Shown: positions 45,901 to 57,900 of the stretch, one piece after another
How positions within the stretch are numbered: position 1 is the stretch's first letter
How the letters are laid out: the number at the start of each line of letters is the position of its first letter
Origin: Mermis nigrescens
Lineage: Eukaryota; Nematoda; Enoplea; Mermithida; Mermithidae
Direction: 5' to 3'
DNA: 64,000 nucleotides
Assembly (NCBI GenBank): GCA_036768485.1
Contig: JAVLUZ010000735.1
Coordinates: forward strand, 1 to 64,000
Made by a program: the position numbers and the translations under genes
The notes under the pieces: generated by a model
The model's database searches: none
What the model saw: the letters and a program-made list of their open reading frames with translations, nothing else
Told to the model about the DNA's origin: nothing

Positions 45901-48900
45901 GTGGTTTGAACGATTTTTAAACTGGGTTTTAGCTCAAACCTTTTAGAAACCGTTCTATTGAAGCCATAGTCCTATTTTGTAAACAAGCCTTCTTTTATTG
46001 GACCTCGTTTGTTGAGATTTCAGACTTTAGGCGTCTTGTATTAATTCATGGTTCAGTAAAGAACTTCGAAGAAGTTCTATAGAAGTTCTATAGAAGTTCG
46101 ATAAAGAACTTTGAAGAAGTTCTAATAGAAGTTCTATGGAAGACTGTCGAACTTCAAAGAAGTTCTATAGAAGTTCGATAAAGAAGTTCGAAGAAGTTCT
46201 ATAGAAGTTCGATAAAGAACTTCGAAGAAGTTCTATAGAAGTTCGATAAATAACTTTGATCGAAGTTCTATAAAAGAATGTCGAACTTCGATAACACGTT
46301 AATTGATAAATTTTCAATAGAACTTCGATAGAATGCACATCGAAGTTCGTCTAACTTCGAGACGAAGTGCTGCAGCGCCTACATAATTTATGCTCATCTT
46401 TAATGGCGATAGCATGACCTTGCACTCATCTGTTTTGCGACCCAAAGACATTTTTCTATACGCACCTTCAAAACGTTCTCGCTAGAAAAAGATCTACGAC
46501 TTGACTTGATTGGCATTTGTAAATCCAGAAAGATATTTAATTTCAAGAAATGGAATAGGCAAAGCTTTTTTGTAAGCATAAATCGATAAAATCAAAGCTC
46601 ACGCTTATGCTTAATCGAGGATTTTTAATCTGAAATTTAATTTTTGTCATTGTGAACCAATTTTTACAGGTATAAACTCAGCAGCACAATTGCGATTTAA
46701 GTTCTAAAATTAGATGAGCGATATTTTTCCAATTTATAACGCTGGTTCGAATGAAGGAGCTCTTTTCTAATATTTAGTCTTAGCTTAATTTTATGATCCC
46801 TCAAAAAATGTTTTTAGTTCAAAAAATTTTGAAATTTTACAAAAATTTTAGTTATAAAAAAATTGTTTCTGTACGTATATTATATTACGTTAGATGTAAT
46901 AACTCTAAACTTCATATTGAAATTTCAATTTTAGACGGGTAAAATTTGAAAAATATTGTTTTTAAAAGCTAACTTGAGTATTTAATTCATTAGTGTTAAG
47001 TCTGGACTTCTGATACATACGTGGGCAGCAAGAAAATTCTGGGGGGGGGGTGCAAGATTTTTTTGAAGGTCGAAAAATGGTGGTATGCATACGTGGGCAG
47101 CAAGAAAATTCTGGGGGGGGGGTGCAAGATTTTTTTGAAGGTCGAAAAATGGCCTTAAAAATGGTGGTATGGCGATAAAAACACCATTTTTCGACGTTTC
47201 TCATCAAGCACAATCCATTGGCATCAAAAAATTGCGAAAAAAACGAAAGAAATTTTCAAAAATTGAATTCTGGGGGGTATTTTGATTTCTGGGGGGGTAT
47301 TTTGGGTTTCTGGGGGGGGGTGCATACCCCCCAAACCCCCCCCCACGCCCAGGTGTGGTGGTATGGCGATAAAAACACCATTTTTCGACGTTTCTCATCA
47401 AGCACTATCCATTGGCATCAAAAAATTGCGAAAAAAACGAAAAAAATTTTCAAAAATTGAATTCTGGGGGGGGGGGTATTTTGATTTCTGGGGGGGTATT
47501 TTGGTTTCTGGGCACCTCGTTTTCACACAATTTGAGATTTTGAGTACATTTATAAGTATAACTTTTGATCCGCTGGAATTTGTTATAAAAATAAATACAA
47601 TAAATGATCACAATTCATTCAGCTTGCTCAAAAATTAGTCCATGTTTCATGTTATAACATGCCTACAGTTTGACAGTCGGTCAATGCTGATGAACCTGCT
47701 CACCATTGAATAACTCATTTCAGTGAAGTGAGGTTTTTTGAGATGAACTCAAGAACCACTGAACGGATTTTCACGAAATAAAGTGTTTTAGATAGACAAT
47801 TTTAAAATAAAACTATTTTGCTAAAAAAGTGTAGCTAGCTTATGTCTACAGTATGCTAGGCCCGAAAAAGTGCTCAAACTTTGCTTGGTCACTACAGTAT
47901 ACAGGTTAAGTTTCATATTTTGGAAAATAGCAAAATAGTTAGATATTTTTGTGCTCTAAATTTCACCCCTTTTTGTTTTTCGTGTTTCTGAATAGTTCGT
48001 CCAGCAATTTCAATTCAATTTTTTTCCAATATGGCTGCCCCCATAAGGTATGCATTTTACTTGCGCTATTTTTCATATTTTTAAACGTTTAAGCACATTT
48101 TAGAATGCCCAAAGAAAAGCTCGTTCGAATGATATCCTATTTGTCTGATTTACTGAAGAATTCCAGTTTTTCAATATGGCCGCCAGAAAGGCTGTCATAC
48201 TGTAGCTTTTGATGTTTTCAGCTATTATTCTGTGAGTTTCTGACATATTTCTAAATTTTTATCAGTAAATAGCTAGAAAATTTAATGTTCTTTCTAACGA
48301 GCTATGTCTCATGTTCTGAATCTTTCTAGTTCATTCAGGGAAGTTCAAAAACCTCAGAATTATTCATTGTATAGTGAAAATGACGTGTGGGGGGGTGCAT
48401 ACCCCCCAAACCCCCACGCCCAGGTGTGTTCTGATATCAGATTAAAATCAATTTCTAAATGTGTGGTTGGAATTATAAATTTTAGATCACAATCGCGTTT
48501 TGTAGCTCTTGCATCTGATTGAAAATGTTTAGACTTGAATGTCCATATTAATTTTATTTTTCGTTATGTGTGGCGACCACCATAGGTGGGCACCACCAAA
48601 GTTATGGGAGGGGGTGGGATGCAAGGTTTTTTCAAAGGTCAAAAAATGGCCTTAAAAATAGTGATATGGCGGAAAAAAACAATTGTGAAAAAGACAAAAA
48701 AATTTCAAAAATCGAATTCGGGAGAGGTATTTTGGTTTCTCGGGGGTGCACACCTCCCAAACCCCCTCCACTCCCAGGAATGGGCGGCACCAAAATTCTG
48801 GGGGTGCAAGATTTTATCAAAGGTCAAAAAATCTGGGGGTGCACGATATGGCGAAAAAACACCATTTTTCAACGTTTCTCATCAAGCACTATCCATTGGC

Positions 48901-51900
48901 ATCACAAAATCGAGAAAAAACAAAAAAAATTCAAAAATTGAATTCTGGGTACTTTGGTTTCTGGGGGAGTGCAAACCCCCTTTCCTACCCCCGCCCCACG
49001 CCCAGATATGGTGTTATGACAAAAAACACGTTACTTATCGAGCACTATCCATTGGCCACAAAAAAATTGCGGAAAAAAACGGAAAAAATTTTCAAAAATT
49101 GAATTCTGGAGATGGCCACATACCGTGCACCCCCAGATTTGGTTTCTGGGGGGTGCATACGCATACCCTTTGGTGGTGCATACGCATACCCCCAAAACCT
49201 GCCATGCCCAGGTATGGTGACATCTCGTTCGCTAGTATTACACTGTATAGCAAATCATGAATGTGCGCTTGAGTTGATTTATGAGTTGAATCAAACAATG
49301 GCGAGTAGAGAGGACATCACGATAGGGCAGGGGTCATTGGACATGTCATCGTGGCATGTGTAGGCAATGCTTTTAAGGCAAGATGCTGTACTGATGGTCA
49401 AACGGACAGAACACGCAGTCCGTCCGACTTACGCGCAGGTAAAAATTTTCATATGAAAGGCAAGAACCGTTATTTTCTAGGAACCCAACCTAACGAACGG
49501 GCATTTGTATTCGTAGTCAAGCCAATTAGCCGATGTTCTCATTCATTTAATGCATCCATGTCGACGTAATGTGTTTGATTGAACAATTTTTACTAATCGA
49601 TAAGACTCCGAAAATCATAAAGCAATCCATTAAAGGTTCAAAACACATGTTAAAAGAGTGAAAATGGTTTGTTAATTGAATTCGATTGTAAAAAATTCAA
49701 CATAATTATTCTGTAAAGACATATTCATTCTAAAGTTGTTTTTCAATTGAGGAGATTTGTCAAAAAACCGGAAATCAGGCACCTACGTATATTGACAAAT
49801 TTTCAGCCTACACTTTTTTGAGTGCTGACTTTCTTTTATTTCAATTTAATTTCGCCTAGTTCACGAAACAATGAAATAAAAATTTGATTTTTCCATCTTG
49901 TTTTTGATTATCTCGCATATTGTATACCCATTCTTTTTCTAATTCAGTCAATTAATTAAAATTGGCTACCTGAATAAAGTTTCCCAATTCCATTCCGGAA
50001 CTCCGTTTTGTAGATTATACCTTTAGGCCCTGCCACCATACTACGTTATGAAGAAGAAAAACAGATTTTTTTCTCCACTCAGGATTAAACAATTTATGCC
50101 TTATTAGCGGCCTGCCTGCATGGAGTGCGTACATATACTCGTACATGTATGTAGGTTTGTGATGTTGACCTCGTCCTCAAATACGTGGAACTACAGTAGG
50201 ATAGATTTCTGTCAAAGCAGCCAACCTCAACCCCATTATTAGGCACGCACGACTTGAAGCACTGGGAATGATATATAGCATAATGTGCGCTCCCTACATG
50301 CTGCTTTTAGCGTCGCATACACACAGTAAAGAGTCGAATTACATAGGTATACTTAATGTGCAAAAAAGCTGTGCTCATTAATTATCTATACCTATGCATA
50401 TTTCTTACTGCATAGCGCATGCCAGCTTCGTAAACTATGTAGGTACCTAGTCTGTTTCACTTGTAACTTTGTGCATAAATTCTAAGAATTTTAATCAAAA
50501 CTAAGCCGAGGTTCACGATAATTATACATCAGATCAGATAAATGCTATAATCGCAATCTGCCAATGCCGGAAATAGTTCTAAAACGACCGAACTTGCATC
50601 AGACCGACTATACCTACACAGTTGTTTTCATCTTCATTTGAAAAATCCTTAATATTTTAAAAAGCATTTAAAATTAAAATTTCAATACAAATTTCAAAGT
50701 TATTACATTTTTTAAATATAATATGCCGTGCAAAAACAATTTTTAAAATTAAAATTGTCGTACAATTTTAAAATTGAAGTTTCCGAACTTGAAACATTTT
50801 TTGAGGGATCATAAAATTAAGCTAAGACTAAATATTAGAAAAGAGCTCCTTCATTTGAACCAGCGTTATAAATTGGAAAAATATCGCTCATCTAATTTTT
50901 AGAATTTAAATCGCAATTGTGCTGCTTAGTTTATACCTGTAAAAATTGGTTGAAAATGACAAAATTAAATTTCAGATGAAAAATCCTCGATTAAACATAA
51001 GCGTGAGCTTTGATTTTATCGATTTATGCTTGCAAAAAAGCTTTGCCTTATTCCATTTCTTGCAATTAAATATCTTTCTGGATTTCCAAATGCCAATCAA
51101 GTCAAGTCGTAGATCTTTTTCTAGCGAGAACGTTTTGAAGGTGCGTATAGAAAAACGTCTTTGGGTCGCAAAACAGATGAGTGCAAGATCATGCTATCGC
51201 CAATAAAGATGAGCATAAATTATGTAGGCGCATGCATTAATTATAGTCTGTTTCACATGACTCGGAAATGGGATACCGAAAATCAATTTAATTAAAGGTT
51301 ATTATTCAACAAGGAAGCATGTATTAGGAGCTATAGGTACTTAGGTACCCATTAAAATTTAAATGACCCTTGCTCTTTGCTCACTCAAAGTTCTATGACC
51401 TCATTTTTTGGTCTCTTAGAACTTCGACTTGTATGTTTGTTGAAGTTCTACAAAAGATCTGTCGAACTTCGATTTGCTCACTATCAAAGTTATATAAAAG
51501 GTTTGTCGAACTTAGGCCGAACTTCGATTTGCACAACATCGAAGTTCTGTTAAAGATTTGCAGCACTTCGTCTCGAAGTTAGACGAACTTCGATGTGCAT
51601 TCTATCGAAGTTCTATTGAAAATTTATCAATTAGTGTGTTATCGAAGTTCGACATTCTTTTATAGAACTTCGATCAAAGTTATTTATCGATAATTCTATA
51701 GAACTTCTTCGAAGTTCGACAGTCTTCCATAGAACTTCTATAGAACTTCTTCGAAGTTCTTTATCGAACTTCTATAGAACTTCAATAGAACTTCTTCGGA
51801 CTTCTTTATCGAACTTCTATAGAATTTCTATAGAACTTCTTTATCGAACTTCTATAGAACTTCTATAGAACTTCTTCGAAGTTCTTTACTGAACCATGAA

Positions 51901-54900
51901 TTAATACAAGACGCCTTATGAGCTTTTAATAAAGTTTTTGTTGTGTGAATTTAAAATCGCATTGGTTCCAGGTAGTCGACTGTGAAACGATTTTGCATGA
52001 TAAATGTGTACATATTAGTATATGCCCAAGAATAGCTAATGTAGGTACTTAGAGTGATTTTTGCTTCAATTTTAAACCATATACTTATAGTGACTTTTCG
52101 CTTCAATTCTAAGCACAGGGTTTTGCGAAATAGATAATATAAATATCGAGCTTCTTTTAGCGCAATTACAGATATCCTACGGGCCCGTATGAGGGCGGGG
52201 GCGGCCGTCCCCTCCCCTTAGCCGAAAAAAAATTTTGGAAAGATAATGCAAGGAAAAATGGTAAAATTGCATGCCTTTGTCGTAAAATCATTAGATTTTC
52301 GGTGCTTTACGCCACATGTGAAGTATTTTAGATAATTTTACCTTAAGTACGACCGAAAAATCGACTTTTCATTGCATTTTGTGAGAGGAAATAATTTTAT
52401 CAAAAAGTTTGAATTTTATGATCCTAATGTAGTACGTATGTAACGCTTTATTTATTCCCAATGAAAGACTTCGAAAAACGCGATTTCGGCAAGCTATCCC
52501 GACGAAGTTTCCAAGATATAAACCAGTTTATGTTGGGTCCGCTCCCCCTTTCCTCTTGGGCGAATCCTGGATACGGGCCTGAGTTCATATATATTAAATT
52601 CCGATTTACATTTGAGCTTGATACAAAATAAAATTGCACTGAGGTCTACTAAGAAATAATTGAGTGTTGTAGTTGTATCGTTGCAGACAAGTGGACATTT
52701 AACATGTGCCTACTGTACAGTTCGACTATAAGTGCCACAGATCCAGTGGCCGTTGTCATGTTACTCAACAAATTAACTGTTCCGCATAGATTACGCCTGT
52801 TATTAGAAGGCGAATCACTGTTAAATGACGGCGTTGCTATGATTTTGTATACTATCATGAATGTGTTGGTTCATGACGAAATGGGCGACAAAGCTGAGGT
52901 AACATATCTGGACTTCAGCATATAGAAGTTTATTTTTACCACGTGATTGAAGGGATTCAGAATTTTAATTAATGTAGGTGATTATTGTTCGAATAGGAAT
53001 GCTAAGTGCATTTCAAGCTTATCTTGCTTATCAAACTTAGTGTCGCAAGCAACTACGGTACGGTATATTACCAATATTTTAATTGATGGCATAGCTTAAT
53101 GGTATCTAGGCAGTGACATTAATAATTTGTTTATATGATGTATGCACCAGATTCATGCTTTCGAGAGCTCATGCTGCGTTGCGTATACTAAATCGTAATA
53201 ATTATTTCATGCAGCCTGTGCTACAGCTAAATTTAAATAGAAAAGTTAGTCTCTTGAGCTCTTAAATGATAGATAATTATGTGAAATTATTAATCGCTAT
53301 ATTATCGTTTCTCGTTGGCCGCCGCACACTCATAACTCGCGCACATTTTGCGCTTGCACGTTCTCCCTACAACTTTATAGATAATTTGGAGAGTGAAACA
53401 TCGTTATGAATAATTTCACGGAAAAAATGACTGCATTGTCTCAAACAGAAGAAAAATCGCCGTTAAAAATGCTAATTCATACACAGATAACGAAACTCGG
53501 GGCTGAAATGCATGGAGGGGGCACGCCGCTCGTAGCAAAATAAGTCCGACTTGAACAAGAGCGCAGCAGGGAGTTAATTACTTTGCTGACCAACCGGTCG
53601 ACCAAAAAGACGCAGTGTTTACTTTTAACTAGGTTATCGTATTCTGACCAACTGAAAACTAAAAATTAAACTAAAAACTTTTTAGGGTCACATCAATTTC
53701 ACTTAATTTTTGTTATTTTCGAACTCACTATATAATTTTATATGTATTGCATTTGAATTGACAATTTTCACCAGAGTTTACCTCAAAGTCTATACAATAA
53801 CGCGTTTGTAAAAAGTTTATATGTCAAAAAATCGTCGAATTAATGCGAAAAAATGTACATCGAAATACATTGTCAAGTAAATTATTGTGTGTCGAACATG
53901 TAAGCCCCGCCGAACAAAAGTCTTCAAATAACTGATCTAAGGTATCAAATTTGCTGCGCCACACCCATTCAACCAGATAACTTTCGTATGTATTGGTGTC
54001 CATGCGTCCTAACTCTTCGGCGCAAATCCCGTTTAGCTTTCGACCATTGTGCCTCTATGTTTTGCGTGCGTGTTTGACGCGGTTAACAAAGTTCACTGAA
54101 TGATTGACTTTATCGTGCGCAAAATTTAGTCCGGCTAAATCATAGCCTCTCCAACAATCAGTTTTTGTCATTGATCCTGGTTCAATATTCTCAGTAATGA
54201 ATGACTTATCGGAGCGTTTCCATATTTCGATTTTGAACGCGGACAAAAAACGTATGTTTTGTATCACGGTCAATTCCACCGGCGATCCAAACAGTGCGCC
54301 TCAAGCGACCTCGGTTATTTTCCGTTTTCCAAATGCAGATTCGTCAATTTCCACGGTGTGACCTGGTCCACCAATTTTCTGATCATTTTCCTGTAGCCAC
54401 ACGGCAGACAATCAATTCGGATCTACGACGTTTTGGCGCTGCCAGTTTGGCACAGCCGGTTTGGCGCAGCCGGTTTGGCGCAGCCGGTTTGGCGCAGCCG
54501 GTTTGGCGCCACCGTTTTGGCGCCAGGCCGGTTTGGCGCCGACCATACGTGGGCAGCAAGAAAATTCTGGGGGATGCAAGATTTTTTGAAGGTCAAAAAA
54601 TGGCTTTCAAATGATGATATGGCGAAAAAACACCATTTTTCGACGTTTCTCATCAAGCACTATCCATTTGCATAAAAAAATTGCGAAAAAAACGAAAAAA
54701 ATTTTTAAACATTGAATTCTGGGGGGGGTATTTTGATTTCTGGGGGGTATTTTGGTTTCTGGGGGGTACATACCCCCAACCCCCACGCCCAGGTGTGGCG
54801 CCGACCCGTTTTGGCACTGATGTTTTAGCGCCGCCAGTTTGATGCCAACCCTTGTCGTCTCATCAAAATTCGAACAGACTATAGTGAGTTTGCCAAGTTC

Positions 54901-57900
54901 CACTATCATGTCAAAGATAGTATTTGCAATCAACGCGCGATTTGCAAATACAAACGAAAGTACTTGTGACCTATAGAGGTGTGGCAAGTTGACTTTGACT
55001 TTAGCTGAAAATTTTGGTCAAAAACACATTAATTCATCTTGACATAGATTTTTTCCAAACGAAATAAATGATGTTTCTCCTCATGTAGAATAAATTGTTG
55101 TTGTCGACCATGCCCATTTTACTCAGTCATAAAAGTGGCATAATTTCGGAATAGAGGACCCGTGCTTTCTACTTACAGAATGTAATAGGTACAAAATGAA
55201 TTTTTGATCTTTCGAAGAACGGGATTGAAAGAATCATGTTCTTCATAAAATTTTCTAAAGGGGCGAGTAAGCAGTTGTGCTCCAGAAAGAATACATACTT
55301 TGTACATGCTGTGAAAAGCACGGGTCCTCTATTCAGAAATTATGCCCGTAAAGTTGCAAGTTTTCTGATTAAAATCTGCTTTCTTCCACGGCCATAACAT
55401 TCATGAAAAAATTTAAAAAATGTTCTCTTTATTGCACAGGAATTCTGATCCTTCCTGTACAGCGCGCCAAAGTGTCTTGGCGCCAAAGCGGCTGTGCCAG
55501 ACTGGGTTGGCGCCAAAACGGCATCGCCAAACGGATTGGCGCCAAAACGGCGGCGCCAAAACTGGGTTGACGCCAAAACGGCGGCGCCAAACCGGCGGCG
55601 CCAAACTGGCGGCGCCGAATCGTCCCATTTCGTATCAATTTCCGTGACTCGTTTAATATTTTGGTTATGGTGTGCGTGCGTAATCCAGTTTCACGTATGA
55701 TAGTGCTTTCTGGAATATTTTAAAAACCATAGAATCAAAACTTCGATGATTTGAAAAAGCGGATCTTCAAACTGCGAGAAAAATGAGCTAAATTGAACTG
55801 AAAAACGTTTTCGACACCGCCGATTTGCACAACGAAACGTTGGTTCAGAGTTTCGTGTTTCTTTACTTTCCACCAGACAATGCGATTGACAAAAATCGCG
55901 CATTTTCTCACTATTAATCAGTTCGTAATCGATAAGAAACTGATGAACGGATATTGTATTCAAGAAAGCGCGTAAATTAGAAATGCTCTGCAGGAATTCC
56001 ATTTGTAACGAAAATAAGAGAACAAGCGTGCAGCAAGCACAACGAATAGAGGACAACAAAATATTTTTTGACGCTGCAAGTTCTGGACCTTGGCATGCGC
56101 TTTGAACATGCGCTTTGAACTTTGGGATAGGATTTCTTATAATGTTTTGTTTTTTATTTGTAAATAAATTAAAAGTAATGTAAAGCCCTAAGAAAATTAT
56201 ACATAGTCAAGCTCCAAAATTTTCGAGGAATTCAAAAATAACAAAAAGTGAATTCGATGCGATCCTAAAAATTTTTTAGTTTAATCGCATTCAGGATTCA
56301 CCAAGAGGTGGGCGGACTCAAGATAGTTAGTAAATCTGTATGTAGGTATATCACGAGAAATTCGAGGCAAATTAGTAAAAACTGCATTTTCGACGTTTTT
56401 CGACACGCTTTCTATTGAGACAATAAAATTAAAAGTTTCTGAAAAATTATGCTTATGCAGCAAAAGTGAATTAATGATAGCACGGCGATAAGCGTGGCAA
56501 TTTTTGAGTTTAATGATAAATTAATTTTATCTTAGATAATGCTTATTTCAGGAACCACTAACACAAACACTGCTTAATTTACTCAAATTCAAACATTGCA
56601 CGATCGAATAAGGAAAAACTAATGCTTCTTGTTTTCTGCCAAAATAGTACAAGCTTTTCTCCGTGCATTATCTTATCTGTAAAAAATTTTGACGGCTAAG
56701 GGTAAGCGATCGCTCCCCTCACTCTCCTTAAATGCGGTCTTGCATATGTATATTATATTCATTTTTGTCGGCTGACCGACAATGCTTGTGATATTAGCTT
56801 ACTCGTTGTTTTTCTTTTGTGCCACTATCATTTTAATACACGATCATAACTTTTAAACTTGATAAACGACTGCTCCTACGCATTTTTCAAAAACTCATTC
56901 GAAATAACTTTTCAATGCTCCGTAATCCTAATTTGTATTTTTTTAAATGCTTTACAAAATTTATCCAGGTAACGATACTCATCAGCATTATCCAGGTTAT
57001 CGGTTTTGTTTTGCTGAGTGTGGGTACAGGCGTCTTGTTCGGCATACTATCCGGATATCTTTTTATGATTACTGTGGAAGGTTTGCGCCAAAGAACAATA
57101 ATTGTTCTATTTCTCTATTTGACTTATTTTACGTGTGAATCAATTCATGGCTCCGGAATACTAGGAGTCGTGGTTTATGCCTTGATGACGAATAGTGAAA
57201 AAAGCAGCCTGACTAGTCTTAGGTAGGTGTGCCATTGCATTCATTTAGTTTTATTAGACTTGTGAGATGACTGTAAAAGCGAGTTTGATCATTGGATAAG
57301 ATAAGACTGCTGTTTATCTTATCAGAAACTAAAGCTTAAAGTTATGACGTCGTCTATGGGAATCAAGATAATTTTTTATTGACTCTGCTCCTGGGAAATT
57401 AAAATAAAGCGTTTCAATTCTTTTTAAGCACCCGTTCATCATCTCTTGTAAATACAATTTCGACTTGCCTTTTTCACTAAAAACTGTAATCATTCGTTGG
57501 ACAGAATAGTTTACTTGATAAAATGATTGAGTTGAATATTTCCCGTTGGGAAACAATAGGAGTGAAAGTGTCGTAAGTACCTATTATACATTTCTTCCAG
57601 TAACAAAGACTTATTATATCAAACATGTTGCGAGAAGTAAGTATTAAGACTAGAAGCAAGATTTTGATGAATTTTGGATAAATGTTGGCACTTGTCACAT
57701 ATTTAGCTCAAACAACAGCTATGATATTCACTAAAAATGCAGTCCTTTGATCAACTCGAAGACCACCGGTCTTTTTTTAACTTCATCATTTTAAATTTCC
57801 GTGAACATTATAAACCGTTATTAACAACTTCTATGTTCAGAAAGCAGCTAGTGTAAGTTCTGACAGGCACAACTTGTCCGATCTGCGGTTCAAGCTGGCC

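Larger units (their letters stand above)
46029..51916. mobile_element. 5.9 kb fold-back element in NHE intron 2
   Basis: The left arm 46,029-46,811 and right arm about 50,799-51,916 are reverse complements. Outer ends are AGGCGTCTTGTATTAATTC and GAATTAATACAAGACGCCT. The outer ~330 bp of each arm is an array of AAGTTCTATAGAAGTTCGATAAAGAACTTCG-type units; the inner ~430 bp is unique sequence shared by both arms. The right arm carries an extra ~330 bp (about 51,230-51,560) that begins near a GTCTGTTTCACATGA end. The centre holds MITE copies and no transposase. This form fits a non-autonomous fold-back transposon. No clear target duplication was found. Confidence 0.8.

Noticed and set aside
48586..49260. 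224-codon frame on the plus strand
   Set aside because: It crosses several MITE copies; Gly/Trp/Lys-rich text repeats with each copy, and related frames appear at other MITEs.
46050..51890. GAAGTTC.. arrays as a CRISPR-like array
   Set aside because: Units are contiguous without unique spacers and mirror an inverted array, in a eukaryotic intron.
55340..55647. Repetitive frames ([14 protein letters not shown] and AKTGLAPKR-like)
   Set aside because: They are readings of the GGCGCCAAA tandem arm in several frames.
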